Positions 53,777-62,236 of a stretch of 64,000 bases of DNA are shown piece after piece (position 1 is the stretch's first letter; every line of letters starts with the position of its first letter). The stretch is from Actinomyces oris. Lineage in GTDB: Bacteria; Actinomycetota; Actinomycetes; Actinomycetales; Actinomycetaceae. The stretch covers positions 1,178,001 to 1,242,000 of the forward strand of contig NZ_CP014232.1 of assembly GCF_001553935.1 (NCBI RefSeq), in the 5' to 3' direction. A program made the position numbers and the translations under genes. Under the pieces are notes generated by a model. It did not search any database, was not told where the DNA came from, and worked only from the letters and a program-made list of their open reading frames with translations.

Positions 53777-54994
53777 TCACATGTCCGTGGGAGCCTGCCG
53801 GTGCCCGAGTCCCTCGGCCACCTCGTCCATGAGGTCCAGGACGTCCTGAGCCCTCCAGGCTCGGCGGCCCCGGGAGACCTGGTATCCCCGAACGACACCA
53901 GCGGTCTCCAGACGCTCCAGCGCGCGCCGCGCCGCCTGCTCCGAGACTCCTGCTGCGTTGGCAGCCCCGCGAACATCCGTCACCGGCTGGGAGACCAGAT
54001 GGCGTACGAGGTCACGGTCGGGGGTCCCAGCACGGGAGGACACACGATCCTGCATCTGCCTGTGCACGTCGTCGAGCTCCCGGCTCGCCCAGGCCCCGAG
54101 CTCCGCGGCGCGCTGCGCCGCATCGATGAACAGCTCGACCACCGCCAGCGGCGCCCCTGCTCGGTACTTGTCCAGGGCTCGGAAGTAGGTCCCTACATCG
54201 GTCAGGAGGATCGCCGACAGCGGCAGTGGTGCGTTGAGGCACAGTCCTTCCCCCGACAGGATGACGTGAATCAGCGCCCGCCCGGTGCGGCCGTTGCCGT
54301 CCGCGAAAGGATGGATCGTCTCCAGCTGGGCGTGCGCCAGCGCCGCCTTGGTCAAGGGCGGCAGGTCCGAGCGCCGTAAGAAGGAGAGCAGATCCTCCAG
54401 TGCGCTCGGCACTCGTTCATGGTGAGGCGGGACGAACATGGCGCCTGCCGGGGATAGGTCCGAGCCACCGATCCATACCGGCTCTTGCCGGAGCCGGCCC
54501 GCGATGGTTGGGGCCGAGTCCCCCAGCAGGGCCTGATGCATGGACAGCAGGGAGCTGAGGCCCAGGGGCCAGGGTGCTGCGGTGGCCGCCTCCATCGTTC
54601 GGGTGTTGGCCACGATGAGGGCGGCGTTTCCACTGCTGCGGTCGCCGCCGAAGGTCTCCTCCTCCACGATGCGGCGTGCCGACGACGTCAGGCGCTCAAT
54701 GCGCGAGGACGCGCTCGACTCGCTGCGCAGAAGCAGGGGTGTGAAGGGAAGCAGGGTGCAGGCCGCCGTCGTATCGAAGCGCGTGATGGCGGACACTGCT
54801 GCCGCTTCACGTGCCATGACCTCGGTGGGGAGCTCGATGGCGGCGTCGGCGATATTCGGTACGACGGCCGAGTCGTAGGTGCGTGGCAGACGAGAGCGCT
54901 GCCGAGCGCTGAGAGCAGCGCCGTCCCGGGGGCGCCAGGGCAGGGTCTCCCAGGTCACGCGCGGCCATGAGGCAGCTGCGGCTGCATCATCCAT
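53777..54994 (-). CDS. Fic family protein with C-terminal winged helix
   Basis: A 405-residue Fic/DOC protein, which usually transfers AMP to target proteins. The N-terminal domain (about 40-150) is the Fic N-type helical region. The active site HPFADGNGRTGR (about residue 228) is complete. The C-terminus has a winged-helix motif with VRGAANAAGVSEQAARRALERL (helix-turn-helix; cited in part). The ATG at 54992-54994 follows GGGGGTG; the open frame continues upstream but runs into the mosaic repeat. No adjacent antitoxin is seen, and no inhibitory (S/T)xxxE(G/N) motif is obvious to me. Confidence 0.9.
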   Translation of the reverse strand: MDDAAAAASWPRVTWETLPWRPRDGAALSARQRSRLPRTYDSAVVPNIADAAIELPTEVMAREAAAVSAITRFDTTAACTLLPFTPLLLRSESSASSRIERLTSSARRIVEEETFGGDRSSGNAALIVANTRTMEAATAAPWPLGLSSLLSMHQALLGDSAPTIAGRLRQEPVWIGGSDLSPAGAMFVPPHHERVPSALEDLLSFLRRSDLPPLTKAALAHAQLETIHPFADGNGRTGRALIHVILSGEGLCLNAPLPLSAILLTDVGTYFRALDKYRAGAPLAVVELFIDAAQRAAELGAWASRELDDVHRQMQDRVSSRAGTPDRDLVRHLVSQPVTDVRGAANAAGVSEQAARRALERLETAGVVRGYQVSRGRRAWRAQDVLDLMDEVAEGLGHRQAPTDM

Positions 54995-55084
54995 TTCTGA
55001 CACCCCCGGTCGATCTGATGACAGTTCACCACCATAAGTGTCAACAGAATGCGTGTCGAGTCTTGTGCGTACTGAGGCCGGGGC

Positions 55085-55238
55085 ACATCCTGCGCGTGCG
55101 GGGACATTTCTGTGCGGCCGGGGACATTCTCTTTCGGCGGGGGACGTCTCGCGCGTGCGGGGACGGGATTGCTGTCCCCGACGGCGTCGAATGCCCCCGC
55201 CCGGAAGGACACGCACCCGGCCGCGCGCAATGTCCCCG
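55085..55238. repeat. Mosaic repeat, copy B (5' of fic)
   Basis: The first module (55085-55123) is identical to copy A in the same direction. The last module (55199-55238) matches 38 of 40 bases in the same direction. The middle module (55159-55199) matches copy A with one mismatch but is inverted. Copy B also has extra GGGGAC-rich sequence at 55124-55158. Confidence 0.85.
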
Positions 55239-55276
55239 TCGGTGGTGACGGCCTGCCGGATGGAGGTGCCCCGAGT

Positions 55277-55348
55277 TCGAGGACGCACCTGAGGGCTCCC
55301 GGTCTGTGCCCGCAGGGGCCGTGCTCGTGGCCTCAGGTGCGTCCTCGA
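55277..55348. repeat. Perfect 18-bp inverted repeat
   Basis: TCGAGGACGCACCTGAGG (55277-55294) is repeated exactly inverted at 55331-55348, with a 36-bp loop. No T-run follows on either strand. Confidence 0.7.
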
Positions 55349-55398
55349 CGACGTGCGGCTCACCTGTCTGTGCACAAGGAGTGACAGGGCAACGGGTG

Positions 55399-55701
55399 GG
55401 GTGCGCCGGCGACGGATCCAGGGCTCGGCTGTCCGCACGCATGGAATGACGGGGGGCGTGGCCGCGACGGACTTTGGGACCGGTTGCCCGCACGAGGCGT
55501 TGCAGGACAACGATAAGGTGCGTCCGTGACAGGCCCCTGGGGTCAGCTACTCCCACGCAAGGAGTGGCAGAGGGACGGCAGGGTGCGCCGGCGAGGGACC
55601 CCGGGTAGTTGCCCGCACGAGGCCTTGCAGGACAACGGCGAGGTGCGTCCGTGACGGACCTTGGGGTCGGTTGTCAGCGCGAGGCACGGTAGGACGGTGA
55701 C
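55399..55701. repeat. Five degenerate tandem units of about 60 bp
   Basis: Units start near 55399, 55456, 55517, 55582 and 55642. Each opens with GGTGCGYCSGYGACGG or close to it, and most carry CCCGCACGAGG about 35 bp on and TTGCAGGACAACG or a similar run at the end. The second and fourth units are the most alike. No long open frame follows the period. Confidence 0.65.
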
Positions 55702-55875
55702 AGCGGGGCCGTCCTCACGCGCCGGGCCGGCCACGCCCCCGGGCCGATGTTGATCGTCGCAACACGACTCCATCGAAAGGACATGGTCGGTGTCCCAGGC
55801 CAGGAAAGCCTGGGGACCGACCAGTCACCTGAGCGAAGGGATCAACCAGAGCGTGGCGCCTGAACCTCCAGGCGC

Positions 55876-57918
55876 TCAGTTGACGCCTCCGCCTCCGCCG
55901 CCAGGATTGGGGTTGCCCGGTTGCTGGTTGTCGCCGCCTCCGCCGTCCTTACCGCTGGAGACCGTGAGGTTAACGGTCGAACCGGCGGGCACTTGGTCTC
56001 CGGCCTTCGGGCTCGTACCGATGACCTTACCGGCGTCCACCTTGTCAGAGGACTTGTAGTCCACGGTGACGTTGAGTCCGAGCTTCTGCAGTTCGGCAGT
56101 TGCCTCCTCGACGGTCTTGCCGTTGAGGTTCTTGGGAATCGTCACGGGACCGTTCGGCGCCTGCGTGGCCGCGCCGCTGGAGAAGTGCACGGTGATTGTG
56201 TCTCCCGAGGAGGCGCTGGAGCCCGCGGCCGGGTCGGAGGAGACGGCCTTGCCGCGCTCGACCTCCGCCGAGGCGACGTCGTCGCCCTTCTTGAACTGCA
56301 GGCCGGCGTCCTCAATGGTCTTCTTCGCCGTGGCCTCGTCCTGACCGGAGACGTCGGGGACGGAGGTATTGCCGGTGGAGAGCACCAGGTCCACCGTGGT
56401 GCCGCGCGCAACGGAGTTCCCCGCCGGCGGGTTGGTGTAGATGACCCGGTCCTTGGCGACCGTGGCGGAGTCCTCCTGAGAGGTGTTTCCGCCCTCGAGC
56501 CCGGCGTCCTTGAGGGCCTTGCGGGCGTCCTCCTGGGTCTTGCCGGTCAGGTCGGGAACCTTGACCATGGCGGATCCGGTGGAGAAGTGGACGGTGACGG
56601 TGGAGTTCGGCTCGACCTTCGTGCCCTTGCCCGGGTCGGAGGAGACGGCCAGGCCCGCGCTGACCTCCTCGTTGGCGACCTCGTCCTTGGCGAACTTCAG
56701 GCCGGCGCCCTCGATGGTCTTCCTGGCCGATTCCTCGTCCTGACCGGAGGTGTCGGGGACCTCCACCTTGCTGATGGTGGGGCTCGGCGTCGGGGTCGGG
56801 TGAGAGTCGAAGGCCCCGGAGGCCCACAGCCCGCTGGCGACGGCCAGGGCCATGAACAGCAGGAACACGAGGATCCAGACCCAGGCGTGGCTCTTGGGCT
56901 TCTCCTCGGGCTCCTCGGCCTCCTTGGCCGCCTGCATCGGAGAGGGCTCGGAGGCCACCTGGGCGAAGGTGGAGGTGGGCTGAACCGGCTCGGCCTCCGG
57001 TGAGGCCATGACCGAGGTGGCCGGGGACCAGGAGTCGGCGGCCGGCGCGGCCACGGACAGGCCTCGGACGGCCGCCTGCAGGTCGGCGCGCATGTGGGCG
57101 GCGTCCTGGTAGCGGTCCTCGCGGCTCTTAGCCAGCGACTTGAGGATCACCCGGTCCAGGGACTCGGGCACATCGGCCGCCAGGGACGAGGGGCGCTTGG
57201 GGATCTCCCGCACGTGCTGGTAGGCGATGGCCACGGCGGAGTCGCCCTGGAAAGGCGGCTGGCCGGTGAGCAGCTCGTAGAGAAGACAGCCGGTGGAGTA
57301 CAGGTCCGAGCGGGCGTCCACGGACTCGCCGCGAGCCTGCTCCGGGGAGAGGTACTGGGCGGTGCCCACCACCGTGTGGGTCTGGGTGACCGTGGAGGCG
57401 GAGTCCTCAATGGCCCGCGCGATGCCGAAGTCCATGACCTTCACCGCGCCGGTGGAGGTCAGCATGATGTTTCCGGGCTTGATGTCACGGTGGACGATCC
57501 CCACCCGGTGGGAGTACTCCAGGGCGTCCAGGACTCCGGAGACGATCTCCGCCGCCTCCGCGATCGGGACGGCCTCGCCCTCGCTGAGGAGCTCACGCAC
57601 CGTGTGCCCCTCGACGTACTCCATGACGATGTAGGGAACGGTACGGCTGGCGCCACCGGGCTGGAGGAGCTCCTCCTCCCCGGAGTCGTAGACGGCGACG
57701 ACGGCGGGGTGGTTGAGGGCCGCCGCGGACTGGGCCTCTCGGCGGAAGCGGGCCTGGAAGGTGGGGTCGCCGGCGATGTCCGAACGCAGCAGCTTGATGG
57801 CCACGACCCGCGACAGGCGAGTGTCGTAGCCGAGGTGCACCTCTGCCATACCACCACGTCCGATGAGGTCGCGGATCTCGTAACGGCCCGCGAGGACCTG
57901 GGGGAACTGACTGGTCAC
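55876..57918 (-). CDS. pknB: Serine/threonine kinase PknB with four PASTA domains
   Basis: PknB senses peptidoglycan fragments through outside PASTA domains and phosphorylates growth and division proteins. The 680-residue product has the glycine loop LIGRGGMAEVHLG (19-31), HRDIKPGN and DFG in the kinase domain, and one membrane helix (WVWILVFLLFMALAVASGLW, near 347-366). Four PASTA repeats follow, starting at VEVPDTSGQDE, VKVPDLTGKTQ, SVPDVSGQDE and VTIPKNLNGKT. The C-terminus ends in a Gly/Asn-rich tail. Its ATG overlaps the stop of the upstream kinase gene. It is the last gene of the fhaB-pstP-ftsW-pbpA-pknA-pknB operon. Confidence 0.95.
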   Translation of the reverse strand: MTSQFPQVLAGRYEIRDLIGRGGMAEVHLGYDTRLSRVVAIKLLRSDIAGDPTFQARFRREAQSAAALNHPAVVAVYDSGEEELLQPGGASRTVPYIVMEYVEGHTVRELLSEGEAVPIAEAAEIVSGVLDALEYSHRVGIVHRDIKPGNIMLTSTGAVKVMDFGIARAIEDSASTVTQTHTVVGTAQYLSPEQARGESVDARSDLYSTGCLLYELLTGQPPFQGDSAVAIAYQHVREIPKRPSSLAADVPESLDRVILKSLAKSREDRYQDAAHMRADLQAAVRGLSVAAPAADSWSPATSVMASPEAEPVQPTSTFAQVASEPSPMQAAKEAEEPEEKPKSHAWVWILVFLLFMALAVASGLWASGAFDSHPTPTPSPTISKVEVPDTSGQDEESARKTIEGAGLKFAKDEVANEEVSAGLAVSSDPGKGTKVEPNSTVTVHFSTGSAMVKVPDLTGKTQEDARKALKDAGLEGGNTSQEDSATVAKDRVIYTNPPAGNSVARGTTVDLVLSTGNTSVPDVSGQDEATAKKTIEDAGLQFKKGDDVASAEVERGKAVSSDPAAGSSASSGDTITVHFSSGAATQAPNGPVTIPKNLNGKTVEEATAELQKLGLNVTVDYKSSDKVDAGKVIGTSPKAGDQVPAGSTVNLTVSSGKDGGGGDNQQPGNPNPGGGGGGVN

Positions 57919-59042
57919 AGTACCTCCTTGACAGGGATGCTCAGCATCAAGGCTGGCATGACCTGATGCGCATGGGCAAGCGTACCCGTGCTGTGCAGGG
58001 TGATGAGCGCGAGCGCCGGGATGACGACCCTCAGCGTCAGCAGGTTGAGGCCAAGGAAGGAGCGCCCTGAGGCGTGCCGGGCGGTGCGCGACGGCGTCGG
58101 CTCCTCGGCCGCGTGACGGCCGGGACGCACGGTGGCCGGCCGGGGCAGCTCACGGGTCTGCGGGCCACGGCGACCGGTGGCCTCCCAGCTGAGCGCCTCA
58201 CGGGGATCCCACGCGTCCGTGGGGAGGTTCACCACCGCCCGGTCCAGGGCGCGGGCCACCTCGCGGGCGGAGTGCGGCCGGTCGGAGGGCTTCTTGGCGA
58301 GCAGCTTGAGGATGATGGCCTGGACCTGGGGCGGGACGGCGTCGGGGAGGGCGGGCACCTCCTCGTTGACGTGCGCGAAGGCGATATCGACCTGGGTGGC
58401 TCCGCTGAAGGGGCGTCGCCCCACCAGGGCCTCGTAGGCGATGATGCCCAGCCCGTAGAGGTCGCCGGCCGGGGTGGCCATGTTCCCCATGGCCTGCTCG
58501 GGGGCGAGGTACTGGGCGGTGCCCATGACCATGCCGGAGGCCGTCAGGGGGCGCTGGTTGATGCCGGTGGAGATGCCGAAGTCGGTGAGCTTGGCCAGGC
58601 CCTCGCGGTTGATGAGGATGTTGGAGGGCTTGACGTCCCGGTGGACGACGCCGGAGTCGTGGACGACCTGCAGGGCGCGGGCCACCTGCGCCAGGACCGG
58701 CAGGATCTCCGCGGGTGACAGGGTCCCCTTCTCGGCGATGATGTCGGACAGGGCGCGCCCCTGGACGAGCTCCATGATGAGCCAGCCGGTCCCGTCCTTC
58801 TCCCCGGAGTCCAGGACGACGGCGAGGTTCGGGTGGCGTAGCCCCTTGGAGTTCTTGGCCTCCGCACGCAGGCGGGACAGGAAGATCTCGTCACCGGTCA
58901 GCTCGGGGCGCAGGATCTTGGCGGCCACGGCACGTCCCGAGCGCAGGTCGGTGGCGCGCCACACCTGGCCCATGCCGCCCAGAGCGATCTGCTCGACCAG
59001 CTCGTAGCGGCCCTGGAGCTGGAGCCCGGCAACAGGTTTCAC
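57915..59042 (-). CDS. pknA: Serine/threonine kinase PknA-like
   Basis: A 375-residue kinase in the PknA position. The catalytic domain has IALGGMGQVWRA (18-29), HRDVKPSN and the DFG loop in LTDFGIST. After about residue 280 comes a basic linker and one C-terminal membrane-like segment (LLTLRVVIPALALITL), with no sensory domain outside. Its start overlaps the pbpA stop and its stop overlaps the pknB start. PknA acts in cell shape and division in mycobacteria; the same role is inferred here. Confidence 0.9.
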   Translation of the reverse strand: MKPVAGLQLQGRYELVEQIALGGMGQVWRATDLRSGRAVAAKILRPELTGDEIFLSRLRAEAKNSKGLRHPNLAVVLDSGEKDGTGWLIMELVQGRALSDIIAEKGTLSPAEILPVLAQVARALQVVHDSGVVHRDVKPSNILINREGLAKLTDFGISTGINQRPLTASGMVMGTAQYLAPEQAMGNMATPAGDLYGLGIIAYEALVGRRPFSGATQVDIAFAHVNEEVPALPDAVPPQVQAIILKLLAKKPSDRPHSAREVARALDRAVVNLPTDAWDPREALSWEATGRRGPQTRELPRPATVRPGRHAAEEPTPSRTARHASGRSFLGLNLLTLRVVIPALALITLHSTGTLAHAHQVMPALMLSIPVKEVL

Positions 59043-60541
59043 TGGTTCACCGCCGCATCGATGACCTGGGCGGCGACGGGGCCGGCGACCTTGCCGCCGG
59101 TGGCGCCGTCCTCGGTCTCGGCATTGCCGTCGAGCACGACGGCCAGGGCGATCTCAGGCTTGTCGATGTCGGTGCCGGCGAAGCCCACGAACCAGGTGGT
59201 GGGGCCGCTGTCGGTGCCGGTCTCGGCGGTACCGGTCTTGCCGGCGACCTGGACCCCGCTGACCTGGGCGCTGGTGCCCGTGCCGGTGGCCACGGCCTCC
59301 TGCATGAGGGAGGACAGGGAGGAGGCGGTGGCCGAGTCGATCGGGGTGCGGGCCACCTTCGTGGAGGTGGAGCTGACCTCGTTGAGGTCGGGGTCCAGGA
59401 TGCGCGAGACCAGGTAGGGGGTCATCTGCTCGCCCTTGTTGGCCACGGTGGCGGCCACCATCGCCATCATGAGCGGGGTCGCCTGCACCGAGGCCTGACC
59501 GATGCCGGCCATGGCGGTCTGCGCCTGGGAGTCGTTGTGCGGGTAGGTCGACGGCGTGACCTTCAGCGGGATGGACAGGTCGGAGTCGAAGCCCCAGTTC
59601 TTCGCCTCCTTGGAGAGCTCCTCCTCACCGACGTTCATGGCCAGCTGGGCGAAGGGGGTGTTGCAGGACTCGGCGAAGGCTTTGGAGAAGGTGGTCCGAC
59701 CGCCGCCGCAGGACTCCCCGCCGTAGTTCTCCAGGGAGTGGCTGGTGCCCGGCAGGGTGATGGTGTCGGGGGCGTCGACCTCCTGATCCGGGGTGATCTT
59801 GCCGGTGCGCAGCGCCGCCGCCGTGGTGAGGATCTTGAAGGTCGACCCCGGCGGGTAGCGGTTGCCGGCGATGGCCCGGTTGTCCAGGGGGCGGGAGGAG
59901 TCCTGGCTGAGAGTCGTGTTGGCCTCGTTGGCGGCGTTCCCGTTGCGGGTCGCGAAGGCCGAGGGGTCGTAGGAGGGGGTGGAGACCAGGGCGAGGATGG
60001 CCCCGGTCTTGGGGTCCAGGGCCACGACGGCGCCCTCGCGGCCGCCCAGGGCGTCGTAGGCGGCCTGCTGGATCTCGGGCTTGATGGTCAGCTCCACGGC
60101 CCCGCCCCGCTGGGAGTCACCGGTGATGAGGGTCTTGATCCGGGAGGAGAACAGGGAGGGGTCGTCCCCGTTGAGCACGGAGTTGCCCTCCTTCTCCATG
60201 CCGGTCATGGAGGCGAAGGCGGGCGAGAAGTACCCGGTCACCGGGGCGTAGAGCGGCCCGTTGGCGTAGATGCGCTGGTAGTCCTCAGAGCCCTGACCGT
60301 CGTCGGACTTCTGGGTGCTGGCGATCGTGGTACCGCCGGCCAGGAGGATCGGGCCCCGCTCGGTGTCGAAGTTGCGGCTGACGGTGCGGCGGTTGCGCGG
60401 ATCGGAGTTGAGGGCCCCGTTGGCCGACCACGACTCCCACACGGACGGACGGGCCAGGCCCTGGACGCTCGTGACGGACAGGGCCAGCGTGGCGAACATG
60501 ACCAGCACCAGGAAGGCGACCTGACGGATCTGTCGGTTCAT
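59039..60541 (-). CDS. pbpA: Penicillin-binding protein PbpA (class B transpeptidase)
   Basis: A 500-residue class B penicillin-binding protein that cross-links peptidoglycan with its SEDS partner encoded just upstream. One N-terminal membrane helix (FLVLVMFATLALSVTSV, about 10-26) anchors it. The transpeptidase motifs are STFK (in YPPGSTFKILTT, about 232), SCN (in AESCNTPFAQL, about 288) and KTGT (in VAGKTGTAETG, about 430). It overlaps ftsW/rodA by 4 bp and pknA by 4 bp. Confidence 0.95.
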   Translation of the reverse strand: MNRQIRQVAFLVLVMFATLALSVTSVQGLARPSVWESWSANGALNSDPRNRRTVSRNFDTERGPILLAGGTTIASTQKSDDGQGSEDYQRIYANGPLYAPVTGYFSPAFASMTGMEKEGNSVLNGDDPSLFSSRIKTLITGDSQRGGAVELTIKPEIQQAAYDALGGREGAVVALDPKTGAILALVSTPSYDPSAFATRNGNAANEANTTLSQDSSRPLDNRAIAGNRYPPGSTFKILTTAAALRTGKITPDQEVDAPDTITLPGTSHSLENYGGESCGGGRTTFSKAFAESCNTPFAQLAMNVGEEELSKEAKNWGFDSDLSIPLKVTPSTYPHNDSQAQTAMAGIGQASVQATPLMMAMVAATVANKGEQMTPYLVSRILDPDLNEVSSTSTKVARTPIDSATASSLSSLMQEAVATGTGTSAQVSGVQVAGKTGTAETGTDSGPTTWFVGFAGTDIDKPEIALAVVLDGNAETEDGATGGKVAGPVAAQVIDAAVNQ

Positions 60542-62235
60542 GGCAGCTGCCTCCTGTCAGAGTCCTCAGTGAAGCCCGGGGCCCGCGATGAGCGCAGGGT
60601 CGCCCCGTCCGGTGCGGTGTGCGGCGGAGGCGGCGCCTCCGGGCTGACGGCGACGGCGGGGCGGGCGTCATCCGCCAGGTCGCCGAAGCCGGGTGCGGGC
60701 GATGGGGACGCGTAGCCCCCGGCGTCGGCAGGTGTCGTTCCGGTGGGCGCGTCGCCGGCGGCCTCCGGCGTCGTCTCCTCGGCTCCGGCGTCCTGGACCC
60801 GACGGCGCAGGGACAGCGGCAGCTCGGCGGTGTCGATGATCCGCGGCGCGTGGGTGGCCGGACGCCGGGCGGCGTCGGACAGGCGCAGCAGAAGGGCCAG
60901 GATGATCCAGTTGGCGATGAGCGAGGAGCCACCGTAGGCCAGGAAGGGCAGGGTCAGTCCCGTCAGCGGAATGAGCCGGGTGACGCCGCCGATGACCACG
61001 AAGATCTGCAGGGCGATGGCGAAGGACAGGCCCACGGCCAGGAGCTTGCCGAAGCCGTCGCGCAGCGAGACCGCCGTGCGCAGTCCCCGCTGGATGAGCA
61101 CGAGGTAGAGCACGAGGAGGACGAGCGTGCCGGTCAGGCCCAGCTCCTCACCCAGTGAGGCGAAGATGAAGTCGGAGTTGGCGAAGGTGACCAGGGTCGG
61201 TGAGCCCTTGCCCCAGCCGGCGCCCATGAGCCCGCCGGTGGACATCCCGAACATGCCCGTCAGCAGCTGCCAGGAACCGCCGGCGGCGTTGTACACGGCG
61301 TCATCGGTGGCGTGGAGCCAGCCGTTGATGCGCTGCTGGACGTGGTGGAGGTGCGTGGCCGCGAACCAGGCCGCTGGGAGGAACAGGGCGGCGCCGATGA
61401 GCAGCCAGGAGGGCCGGTCGGTAGCCACGTACAGGACGACGACGAACAGGCCGAACAGCAGCACCGAGGAGCCTAGGTCCTTCTGGAGGACCAGGACGCC
61501 GATGCTCACGCCCCACACGATGAACAGGGGGCCCAGGTGCCGGGCGCGCGGCAGGCTCATCCACAGGACCTTGCGACCCGCCAGAGCCAGGTTGTCCCGG
61601 TTGGCCACCAGGTAGGAGGCGAAGAAGACCGCCAGCAGCACCTTGGACAGCTCGGCCGGCTGGAAGCTCATCGGTCCGATCCGGATCCAGATGCGGGCGC
61701 CGTTGATGCTCTGGCCGATCCCCGGGATGAAGGGCAGGACGAGGAAGACCAGGCCGGACCACATGGCCCAACGGTCCCAGCGCCTCAGACGCCGGTAGTC
61801 GCGCAGCAGCAGGAGCGTGGCGGCGAAGAGGATGACGCCCAGCAGCGTCCAGACCAGCTGCTTGGAGCCGACGTAGAACTGCCACTGCTCGTTGACCTCG
61901 TAGGCCAGGTCCAGGCGCCGGATCATCGCCAGACCGATCCCGTTGAGCGCCACCGCCGTCGGCAGGAGGACCGGATCGGCCCATGGGGCGGCGTAGCGCA
62001 CACACAGGTGCATGAGGACGGTCAGGACGAGGAAGGCGATCGCCACGCCCACGGTCTGCGCCGGGGAGGAGCCGGTGCGGTTGAGGGCGGTGAGCACGAA
62101 GCCGCCCAGCCCCAGGACCAGGGCGACGCCGAGCAGCGCCGCCTCCGCCCACCGTCCCGAGTACTTCGCGACGCCGGCCGGTTGGATGGTCGCGACGCCC
62201 GCGGGGGCGCCCAGGGGGCCGGGAGCAGCAGTCAT
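60538..62235 (-). CDS. SEDS glycosyltransferase FtsW/RodA
   Basis: A 565-residue SEDS-family peptidoglycan polymerase with about ten membrane helices. Family landmarks include GLAMIRRLD, INGARIWIRIGPMSFQPAEL, and GGVTRLIPLTGLTLPFLAYG near residue 400. After the membrane domain comes a Pro/Ala-rich cytosolic tail of about 110 residues. By place (pstP upstream, pbpA downstream) it corresponds to the gene called rodA in M. tuberculosis, where it pairs with PbpA; FtsW and RodA cannot be told apart by motif. Confidence 0.93.
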   Translation of the reverse strand: MTAAPGPLGAPAGVATIQPAGVAKYSGRWAEAALLGVALVLGLGGFVLTALNRTGSSPAQTVGVAIAFLVLTVLMHLCVRYAAPWADPVLLPTAVALNGIGLAMIRRLDLAYEVNEQWQFYVGSKQLVWTLLGVILFAATLLLLRDYRRLRRWDRWAMWSGLVFLVLPFIPGIGQSINGARIWIRIGPMSFQPAELSKVLLAVFFASYLVANRDNLALAGRKVLWMSLPRARHLGPLFIVWGVSIGVLVLQKDLGSSVLLFGLFVVVLYVATDRPSWLLIGAALFLPAAWFAATHLHHVQQRINGWLHATDDAVYNAAGGSWQLLTGMFGMSTGGLMGAGWGKGSPTLVTFANSDFIFASLGEELGLTGTLVLLVLYLVLIQRGLRTAVSLRDGFGKLLAVGLSFAIALQIFVVIGGVTRLIPLTGLTLPFLAYGGSSLIANWIILALLLRLSDAARRPATHAPRIIDTAELPLSLRRRVQDAGAEETTPEAAGDAPTGTTPADAGGYASPSPAPGFGDLADDARPAVAVSPEAPPPPHTAPDGATLRSSRAPGFTEDSDRRQLP

Positions 62236-62236
62236 C

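Larger units (their letters stand above)
54995..55875. other. Repeat-rich intergenic region between fic and pknB
   Basis: These 881 bp have no gene I can support. They hold copy B of the mosaic repeat, an 18-bp perfect inverted repeat and five degenerate tandem units of about 60 bp. The last 175 bp before the pknB stop show no recognisable feature. Confidence 0.7.

Noticed and set aside
54781..54800. GCTTCACGTGCC as a further parS
   Set aside because: Only the CTTCACGTG core matches and the second half of the palindrome is lost; it lies inside the fic coding sequence.
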